Source of the DNA: Synechococcales cyanobacterium S06
GTDB taxonomy: Bacteria > Cyanobacteriota > Cyanobacteriia > Cyanobacteriales > JAABRE01
NCBI GenBank assembly: GCA_011391125.1
Contig: JAABRE010000047.1
Coordinates: 1 to 40,298, forward strand
Direction of reading: 5' to 3'
Length of the DNA: 40,298 nucleotides
Shown here: piece by piece, positions 34,865 to 40,298 of the stretch
How positions within the stretch are numbered: the first letter of the stretch is position 1
Layout of the letters: the number at the start of each line of letters is the position of its first letter
Program-made: the position numbers and the translations under genes
The notes under the pieces: model-generated
Told to the model about the DNA's origin: nothing
Database searches by the model: none
The model's input: the letters and a program-made list of their open reading frames with translations, nothing else

Positions 34865-35361
34865 TTATTATTAGCGATACTTCTCCTCTTACTAATCTAG
34901 CGGCCATTGGACAATTAGACTTGTTGTATCAGCTTTATGAAGAAATTATTATTCCCAAAGCTGTTTATAATGAATTAGTAAAAGCAAAAACTAATAAACC
35001 TGTTCCTGGAGCATTAGAAGTACAATCTTTATTATGGATAAAAACACAATCTATTAACAACGATTTTCAACTTATTGAACTACTTTCAAATTATAATAAT
35101 ATCCATCAAGGTGAAGCAGAAGCAATTATTTTAGCTCTTGAATTAGGAGCAAATATATTATTAATGGATGAAAAAAGAGGTCGGGAATTGGCAGTTTTTT
35201 ATAATTTAAAAGTAACAGGTTTATTAGGTATTTTATTACAAGCTAAACATCAAAAAATTATTGTTTCAGTAAAACCAGTCCTCGATGAATTAATACAAAA
35301 AGCAGATTTTCGTATTAGTAAAATCCTTTATCAAGCTCTTTTAAAAGAAGCAAATGAATAA
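34861..35361 (+). CDS. DUF3368 / PIN-like toxin
   Basis: 166 aa. The PIN-like acidic residues are visible: ISDTSPL near the start (Asp6), GEAEAIILALELGANILLMDEKRGRELA in the middle (Glu and Asp residues), and LLGILLQAK after it. DUF3368 proteins are putative RNases of the PIN superfamily. The pairing with UPF0175 and the 4-nt overlap support a type II toxin-antitoxin module. The pair lies inside what is otherwise an lptB-permease cluster. Confidence 0.87.
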   Translation: MIIISDTSPLTNLAAIGQLDLLYQLYEEIIIPKAVYNELVKAKTNKPVPGALEVQSLLWIKTQSINNDFQLIELLSNYNNIHQGEAEAIILALELGANILLMDEKRGRELAVFYNLKVTGLLGILLQAKHQKIIVSVKPVLDELIQKADFRISKILYQALLKEANE

Positions 35362-35394
35362 AATATTTATCTTTAATAATAATTTTTTGTGCTA

Positions 35395-36540
35395 ATGAAA
35401 ACCAATAAATTTAACATTTTTAGCTTAATGGATCGCTATATTTTTAGTGAATTAATTGCCCCTTTTCTTTTTGGAATGGGTTTATTTACTTCCCTAGGAG
35501 TGGCGATCGGCACATTATTTGATTTAGTCAGGAAAGTAACAGAATCAGGGTTATTATTCGATGTTGCAATTAAAGTTTTAATGCTAAAAATGCCAGAATT
35601 TGTAGTATTAGCTTTTCCCATGTCGATGTTATTAGCTTGTTTAATGTCCTATAGTCGACTTTCTAGTGATAGTGAAATTATTGCTTTACGTAGTATGGGA
35701 ATAACTGTTTATCGGTTAGTAATTCCGGCGATAATTTTAAGTTTACTGATTACCGGATTAACTTTCTTTTTTAATGATTATATTAGTCCCAAAGCGAATA
35801 ATCAAGCAGAAATCATTTTAGATCAAGCCTTAAAAAATGATAGCAATAAATTTAAACAAAAAAATATTATTTACCCTCAATATGGCAAAATAACGGTGGA
35901 AAATGGGGAACAAAAATACGCCTTAACTAGGTTATTTTATGCCGAAGAATTTGATGGTACAAAGATGACAGGTTTAACTATTTTAGATCGTTCTCAACCG
36001 AATCTGACTCAAATTATTATTGCGAAATCAGCGACTTGGAATATTGCTGATAATAAGTGGGATTTTTATAATGGATCAGTTTATTTATTAGCTCCTGATG
36101 GTTCTTATCAAAGTATAGCAAGTTTTGAACAACAACAATTAGATTTACCGCGAACTCCCATTGATTTAAGTAAGAAATGTAAAGACTATAATCAAATGAC
36201 AATTCGCGAATCTTATCAATGTTTAAATACCTTAAAAGATAGTAAAGATGACAAAAAAATTCTCAAATTACAAGTACGTATTCAAGAAAAATTTGCTCTT
36301 CCTTTTGTGTGTTTAATCTTTGGATTGTTAGGAGCCGCATTAGGAATTAGTCCGCAAAATCGGGGTAAAGCTACCAGTTTTGGGATTTGTGTTTTAGTGG
36401 TTTTTTCCTATTATTTACTAGCTTTTTTAAGCAGTGCATTAGGAGTTAGCGGAGTCTTATCTCCCATTTTGTCAGCTTGGGGACCGAATTTATTAGGACT
36501 AGGAATCGGGGTATCATTGCTAATAAAATCAGCCCAATAA
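35395..36540 (+). CDS. LptF/LptG (YjgP/YjgQ) family permease
   Basis: 381 aa from ATG 35395; a GTG 6 nt upstream is possible. Membrane spans are visible at about 20-40 and 60-80 (N terminal), 105-130, and three at the C terminus (about 300-375). The LIAPFLFGMGLFTSLG start and RLSSDSEIIALRSMGITVYRL motif are hallmarks of the family. The central part is the periplasmic beta-jellyroll-like domain. It should form the membrane part of the LPS exporter with LptB. Its TAA stop lies inside the 9-bp target duplication of a MITE copy, so the sequence right after the gene is recent. Confidence 0.92.
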   Translation: MKTNKFNIFSLMDRYIFSELIAPFLFGMGLFTSLGVAIGTLFDLVRKVTESGLLFDVAIKVLMLKMPEFVVLAFPMSMLLACLMSYSRLSSDSEIIALRSMGITVYRLVIPAIILSLLITGLTFFFNDYISPKANNQAEIILDQALKNDSNKFKQKNIIYPQYGKITVENGEQKYALTRLFYAEEFDGTKMTGLTILDRSQPNLTQIIIAKSATWNIADNKWDFYNGSVYLLAPDGSYQSIASFEQQQLDLPRTPIDLSKKCKDYNQMTIRESYQCLNTLKDSKDDKKILKLQVRIQEKFALPFVCLIFGLLGAALGISPQNRGKATSFGICVLVVFSYYLLAFLSSALGVSGVLSPILSAWGPNLLGLGIGVSLLIKSAQ

Positions 36541-36740
36541 AAACAGGGCGTTTTCATTCTCGGAGGTGAAAACGGTGGGGACTTAGGGTATTGGGGGATT
36601 GGGGGGATTTTTCATCCTAATTAAAAGTCATAAAATTCTCAATTTGTGGCTATAAATTATCAAAAAAGATTGCTTATTCACTGTTTAGGGTTCCTTGTTC
36701 AAAATAAAAAATTTAGAATGAAAACACCCGGCAATAAAAG
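36535..36740. mobile_element. MITE-like element, copy B (with 9-bp target duplication)
   Basis: Element 36544-36731 (188 bp) has ends CAGGGCGTTTTC and GAAAACACCCGG. The flanking 9-bp repeats are CAATAAAAA (36535-36543) and CAATAAAAG (36732-36740), 8 of 9 identical. It matches copy A in both ends but has a different and longer centre. The left duplication contains the stop codon of the permease gene. Confidence 0.78.
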
Positions 36741-36897
36741 CTCCTTAAAAGAGAACTCGGATTGCTCAATTTTAAACCAAGTTTATTTACTTAAATTGCT
36801 CACCAAAAAAATCGACTACTAAAATTTTTCTTAAGTTTTTAACCAAAATTTAATTTTTCAGTTACAATTGAAAACACAGTTACTTTTGGTTGTCATT
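36741..36897. other. Intergenic stretch upstream of the Asn-rich protein
   Basis: No gene is seen here. Together with the MITE it makes a 357-bp gap between the permease and the next gene. A TTG at 36868 could start the following frame earlier, but I prefer the ATG at 36898. Confidence 0.5.
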
Positions 36898-37899
36898 ATG
36901 TCATCTGGTCAAAAAAACTCAGCCAATTTACATTATACCAAAGCAAAAATTAAGCCTTTCTTAAATCCTTTATTTTGGGTCAGTTCAGCTTTTATTGCTC
37001 TATTTTTCTATGGGTTGTGGCAATACGGGAAGAATCCGGAGCTTTTTTCGAGGGAGACGGGAAAACCTGCGACTTCGGAACTTGAAACAACAAATCTAGC
37101 CGAAAATAATCTCAATGAAGATAAGTTAGATGAAAATGAATTAGCAATTTTAGTGGATATTGATAATATTAATGATCTGTTTAAACAAGTGGAACTTAAG
37201 TCTGTCGTTAAGGGAAAACCCGCCGAAAATAGGAAATTTGCTCGTGAAAGTTCCTCAGATTTTACCGATTTTGAGAATCTAGTTTCTTCATTTGAAGAGG
37301 TTAAACTTAATCCCCTGTTAACGAAGACAAAAGCTAATTCCAATAATAAAAATAAAGACCAAAATAACTTGTTTCAAGAATTATTAAAATCGGAAAATTT
37401 TGGCCTTAATAATTCTTTATTCACCACTAATCCTAAACCTAAGACAGAACTCAAGAACATTCAAGTTATCAGACCGAGCGTTGAATTACCTACCATGCAA
37501 GATTTAATGAGACGTCAAAAATCAGCTATGGAGCAAGATCCTCTTAAAAAAGCTTTACAAAATAGACAAAATCTGAACCAGAATTTAGGAGGTTTAGGTG
37601 TTAATAATGGCCTTACTAACAATTCCATAACACCAAATTATAGAGGTATTCAAGAAAGTAATATTAATCGCAATACTAATAGTTATGTGTCTCCTTATTC
37701 TTCGTTTACTTCGGGGAGAACTGTGTCACCGACTTTAGGTCAAAATAATATTAAGAGTAATCTGGAAACTAACCCCAATAATACCTATCAAAACAATAAT
37801 GTTAATAACAATTCTTCAGTAAATACGAATCCAAATAATAATCAACAAACCCCACAACCACCAGCTAATAAATCATCAGGTTTTGCTTCTTATTATTAA
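36898..37899 (+). CDS. Hypothetical membrane-anchored protein with Asn/Gln-rich tail
   Basis: 333 aa. I do not recognise the family. One membrane span (about 22-42, LFWVSSAFIALFFYGLW) is followed by a hydrophilic, acidic stretch (Glu/Asp/Asn), a central block with ELPTMQDLMRRQKSAMEQDPLKKA and an Asn/Gln/Ser/Pro-rich low-complexity C terminus. It is probably a bitopic protein with most of its mass on one side of a membrane. Its last 35 bases overlap the 3' end of the convergent P-loop kinase gene. Confidence 0.7.
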   Translation: MSSGQKNSANLHYTKAKIKPFLNPLFWVSSAFIALFFYGLWQYGKNPELFSRETGKPATSELETTNLAENNLNEDKLDENELAILVDIDNINDLFKQVELKSVVKGKPAENRKFARESSSDFTDFENLVSSFEEVKLNPLLTKTKANSNNKNKDQNNLFQELLKSENFGLNNSLFTTNPKPKTELKNIQVIRPSVELPTMQDLMRRQKSAMEQDPLKKALQNRQNLNQNLGGLGVNNGLTNNSITPNYRGIQESNINRNTNSYVSPYSSFTSGRTVSPTLGQNNIKSNLETNPNNTYQNNNVNNNSSVNTNPNNNQQTPQPPANKSSGFASYY

Positions 37900-38401
37900 T
37901 CAGATTTATGATTAATAAACTTTCTTGATTAGATTTTAGTTCTAATTTTTGACCTGAAAAAGAATTAAAGAATAATTGATGTTCGGTTAAGGAAAATTCA
38001 TCTTCTCTAGTTTCATATTCCTTAACCCAATTTATTAACATGGTCAAATTATCATCCTGTTCTTTTTTTGATTTATATTTATGTTTTTCCCAAGGCCTTA
38101 ATTGACAATTTTTAACACAAGTTTCAATTCCAGGATTTAAGAATATTAACAGATCGCAGTGTTGAGAAACTACGGTTAATAAACTGGTGTAACAACCTTC
38201 AATTACCCATTTTTCAGACAAAAAAATAAATTTTTCAATCTGATTAATACTAATATTTAAAATTTCTCTCACTGTGGGTTGAACTTCTTGCCAGGCGATG
38301 GTATCTAAATCTAAATAGTTAAGATTTAACTTATTTGACAACTTTTTAGCTAGGGTGGATTTACCGGATCCAGAATTTCCGAAAATAACTATTTTTTGCA
38401 T
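37865..38401 (-). CDS. P-loop kinase-like protein (adenylate-kinase / topology-modulation type)
   Basis: 178 aa. MQKIVIFGNSGSGKSTLAKKL has a clear Walker A (GNSGSGKST, 8-16), then LNYLDLDTIAWQ and KWVIEGCYTSLL (Walker B-like and substrate region), and a lid-like CQLRPWEKHKYKSKKE. This matches small AAA-type or shikimate/adenylate-kinase-like proteins in databases, often named FlaR or topology-modulation proteins, with no proven substrate. The 3' end overlaps the convergent Asn-rich gene by 35 bp. It is 53 nt downstream of icd on the same strand, with a strong hairpin between them. Confidence 0.75.
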   Translation of the reverse strand: MQKIVIFGNSGSGKSTLAKKLSNKLNLNYLDLDTIAWQEVQPTVREILNISINQIEKFIFLSEKWVIEGCYTSLLTVVSQHCDLLIFLNPGIETCVKNCQLRPWEKHKYKSKKEQDDNLTMLINWVKEYETREDEFSLTEHQLFFNSFSGQKLELKSNQESLLIINLINNKKQNLMIY

Positions 38402-38416
38402 CTAAAAAACTTCCTC

Positions 38417-38449
38417 AGAAATCCGATTTTTTCAAAAAATCGGATTTCT
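38417..38449 (-). terminator. Strong hairpin after icd
   Basis: AGAAATCCGATTTTTT and its exact reverse complement AAAAAATCGGATTTCT are separated by a single base, a 33-bp near-perfect palindrome 6 nt past the icd stop. On the minus strand the lower stem is GC-containing and the upper part is T-rich then A-rich. It is a likely terminator for icd. Confidence 0.65.
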
Positions 38450-38454
38450 AAACC

Positions 38455-39876
38455 TTAAAAATTATTAATGATTGCTTGGGCAAATTCAGAACATTTTAAA
38501 GGTGGTTCAACAGGAGGAGTCATCATTCGGGCTAAGTCGTAGGTAACTTCACCTTTGGCGATCGCCTCTGAGATACCTTTTTTGATCAAATCTGCGGCTT
38601 CTTGCCAACCCATGAATTCCAACATCATGACACCGGAAAGGATAACCGAACCGGGGTTAATGCGGTCTAGACCTGCGTGTTTTGGGGCTGTTCCGTGGGT
38701 AGCTTCAAAAATTGCGGCATAATCACCAATATTAGCACCGGGACCCATTCCTAAACCACCAACAACAGCGGCCGCTGCATCGGAGAGATAATCACCATTG
38801 AGGTTCATGGTAGCTAAGATGGAATATTCATCAGGACGAGTTTGGATTTGTTGGAAGATACTGTCAGCAATGCGATCGTTGACCATAACCTTATCTTTCC
38901 ACTTACCTTCACCGTGGGTATCCCAAATAGTATCTAAAACTGACTGAACTTCCCCATTGATTTGGGCTTGTTTTTCGGGAGTTAAAGAATCATAACCGGG
39001 GTCAATTTGGCGGGCATTTTCTTCCATGGTAAGGTTAGGATGGCTTTCTTTGTTGCTTAAAATCCAAGATTCCCTTTCGGTGACACATTCGTGACGAAAT
39101 TCCCTAGTTGCAACTTCATAACCCCAATCGCGAAAAGCTCCTTCGGTATATTTCATAATATTACCTTTGTGAACTAAAGTCACTTGTTGCTTATCTTTTG
39201 GCAATTTTAAGGCCGCTTGAATTGCTCGACGAACCAATCTTTGTGAACCGGTTTTGCTAATCGGTTTAATACCGATACCAGAATCAAGGGGAATTTGCTT
39301 TTTACCGTGTTCAGGAGTTGCTGGAATTAACTCATCATTGATATATGCAATCAATTTTCGTCCAATTTCGCTACCTTCTTTCCATTCAATGCCTAAATAG
39401 ATGTCCTCAGTGTTTTCTCTATAGACGATAACATCGAGTTTTTCGGGATTTTTATGGGGAGAAGGTGTACCGGGGTAATAACGACAGGGGCGAACACAGG
39501 CATAAAGGTCAAAGATTTGCCGTAAAGCGACATTTAAAGAGCGAATACCACCACCAATGGGGGTAGTTAAAGGACCTTTAATGGCGATACCATATTCTTT
39601 AATAGCAGTGAGAGTGTCTTGGGGTAAATATTGGTAAGTGCCATATTTTTCGCAAGCTTCATCTCCAGCGTAAACTTTAAACCAATGGATTTGGCGTTGA
39701 CCATTGTAAGCTTGAGCAACGGCCGCATTAAAGACCTTTTCCGCAGCAGGCCAAATGTCAACACCGGTACCATCACCTCGAATAAAAGGAATAATGGGTT
39801 GATCGGGAACTTGGGGTTGGCCGTTTTCAAAGGTAATTTTTGCGCCGGTGGTGGGAGGAATTAATTTTTCGTACAT
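38455..39876 (-). CDS. icd: NADP-dependent isocitrate dehydrogenase
   Basis: 473 aa from ATG 39876 ([11 protein letters not shown]), the normal length for cyanobacterial Icd; an upstream ATG would add 20 residues encoded by the transposon end and is rejected. Visible landmarks: [29 protein letters not shown] with the substrate-binding/phosphorylatable Ser, [42 protein letters not shown] and [12 protein letters not shown]. It oxidises isocitrate to 2-oxoglutarate in the cytoplasm, which links carbon flow to nitrogen sensing (NtcA, PII). The usual promoter region has been replaced by an IS200/IS605-type end within 33 bp of the start codon. Confidence 0.98.
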   Translation of the reverse strand: MYEKLIPPTTGAKITFENGQPQVPDQPIIPFIRGDGTGVDIWPAAEKVFNAAVAQAYNGQRQIHWFKVYAGDEACEKYGTYQYLPQDTLTAIKEYGIAIKGPLTTPIGGGIRSLNVALRQIFDLYACVRPCRYYPGTPSPHKNPEKLDVIVYRENTEDIYLGIEWKEGSEIGRKLIAYINDELIPATPEHGKKQIPLDSGIGIKPISKTGSQRLVRRAIQAALKLPKDKQQVTLVHKGNIMKYTEGAFRDWGYEVATREFRHECVTERESWILSNKESHPNLTMEENARQIDPGYDSLTPEKQAQINGEVQSVLDTIWDTHGEGKWKDKVMVNDRIADSIFQQIQTRPDEYSILATMNLNGDYLSDAAAAVVGGLGMGPGANIGDYAAIFEATHGTAPKHAGLDRINPGSVILSGVMMLEFMGWQEAADLIKKGISEAIAKGEVTYDLARMMTPPVEPPLKCSEFAQAIINNF

Positions 39877-39908
39877 AATTGTTAATAGTTTTCTGGGTCT
39901 TGGTTTTA

Positions 39909-40060
39909 GTGAACTACCCCGACCTAACTGAAACAAAGGCCTTCGCCTTCGTTTGCTAAGGTCGGAGCTTCTTGTCTCATAGGGGAATGCCGCAAAACAG
40001 ATTTACGTCCGCCTTTTGGTCTTATTTCCCCTCCACAAGCAGAAACGGGCGTTCCTCCCG
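39909..40060 (-). ncRNA. Possible TnpB guide RNA (reRNA/omega RNA) region
   Basis: In IS200/IS605 elements the guide RNA overlaps the tnpB 3' end and extends to the right end of the element. Here CCGACCT (39919-39925) and AGGTCGG (39959-39965) pair as an outer stem around an inner AGGC/GCCT hairpin and are followed by GGGGTAGTTCAC, a typical end. The RNA itself is inferred from the family, and its 5' limit is a guess. Confidence 0.3.
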
Positions 40061-40298
40061 TCTGTAACATTCTCAGTCCTTCTGCTCTAATGTTCATCGC
40101 TGCGTTACCATCTCGATCATGGACAGTTTCACAACTAGGACAAGTCCATGACCTGATCTTAAGTGGCATTTCGCCTATTTGATACAAGCAGTTGGAGCAG
40201 ATTTTAGAACTAGGAAACCATCGGTCAATTTCTATTAGCAAACCACCTTTTTCTTTGAGCTTGTAATCTATAAAATTGACAAACATTCCCCAACCTAC
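39924..40298 (-). CDS. tnpB: RNA-guided nuclease TnpB / OrfB, C-terminal part
   Basis: The window contains the last 124 codons; the frame is open to the edge (VGWG before MFVNFIDYK), so the gene is partial. It shows the last RuvC-like segment and a zinc ribbon: SSKICSNC and WTCPSC give two CxxC pairs, and [11 protein letters not shown] carries the RuvC-III Asp. The tail [17 protein letters not shown] is typical of IS605 OrfB. No frameshift is seen in this part. The stop codon falls inside the end stem-loop. Confidence 0.92.
   Translation of the reverse strand, partial: VGWGMFVNFIDYKLKEKGGLLIEIDRWFPSSKICSNCLYQIGEMPLKIRSWTCPSCETVHDRDGNAAMNIRAEGLRMLQTGGTPVSACGGEIRPKGGRKSVLRHSPMRQEAPTLANEGEGLCFS

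Larger units (their letters stand above)
39909..40298 (-). mobile_element. Right end of an IS200/IS605-type element (partial)
   Basis: The element right end (stem-loop then GTAGTTCAC) lies at about 39909, and the tnpB 3' part runs beyond the window. Only the right end is seen, so the presence of tnpA and the full length cannot be told. Confidence 0.75.

Noticed and set aside
39877-39936. Twenty extra residues at the Icd N terminus
   Set aside because: They are encoded by the transposon end and do not resemble Icd; the ATG at 39876 gives the normal protein.

Overview
The window is chromosomal DNA from a low-GC, unicellular-type cyanobacterium, most like the Geminocystis/Cyanobacterium group. 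The evidence is a Mg-chelatase ChlI gene, a Psb35-like photosystem II assembly protein, frequent GCGATCGC (HIP1) octamers (for example near 3330, 14023, 30527, 31291, 32086 and 38558), pentapeptide-repeat and CHASE/PAS/GAF hybrid-kinase genes, and intergenic arrays of 7-bp repeats. The genus is inferred from style; no marker gene here fixes it.

Region 1 (about 180-9960, all minus strand) is the most unusual part. Reading with transcription: tRNA-Pro(CGG), a small XRE-type HTH gene, a 942-aa transmembrane Ser/Thr kinase fused to a PhnD-like substrate-binding domain, a secreted endonuclease/exonuclease/phosphatase-fold nuclease, a secreted e(P4)-type 5'-nucleotidase/acid phosphatase, an exported Excalibur-motif protein, a 39-codon remnant, a stand-alone PhnD-like protein, and a second DUF4145-like/Ser-Thr kinase. 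Gaps are short (13, 24, 46 and 1 nt, then 151 nt holding the remnant, then a 4-nt overlap), so this looks like one operon ending at a terminator near 200. The 942-aa protein carries in one chain what the last two genes carry separately, and all three share a C-terminal domain of about 80 residues that the remnant also encodes. My reading, which is inference, is a ligand-sensing kinase system coupled to release of phosphate and nucleosides from extracellular nucleic acid.

Region 2 (about 9960-21200) holds an AI-2E-type permease, an O-methyltransferase, an S9 prolyl-oligopeptidase-family enzyme, and two adjacent large paralogues built as seven-repeat SBBP propeller, cohesin-like, Ig-like, cohesin-like and dockerin-like domains. 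Region 3 (21400-31500) is mainly housekeeping and photosynthesis: carB, a 1148-aa hybrid histidine kinase, a Psb35-like gene, a DUF218/YdcF protein, a pentapeptide-repeat protein and chlI. Region 4 (31680-36540) is an envelope-lipid cluster: MlaF-like ATPase, MlaD/MCE protein, LptB and an LptF/LptG-family permease, with a UPF0175/DUF3368 toxin-antitoxin pair between lptB and the permease. Region 5 (36540-40298) has an Asn-rich membrane protein, a small P-loop kinase-like protein, icd, and the 3' part of an IS200/IS605-type tnpB whose end lies about 33 bp upstream of the icd start.

Small repeats give the window a second layer. Two copies of a MITE-like element (10090-10236 and 36544-36731) have matching inverted ends and 9-bp target duplications. 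A composite element (TAG + ACTTCTTGCACCAAGTC, then a GGTAATA array, then an ACTATCA array) follows two unrelated genes in opposite orientation, and in both cases its first three bases are the stop codon. Heptamer arrays also flank chlI and lie directly upstream of the SBBP and MlaD genes. No rRNA, CRISPR array or prophage was seen.
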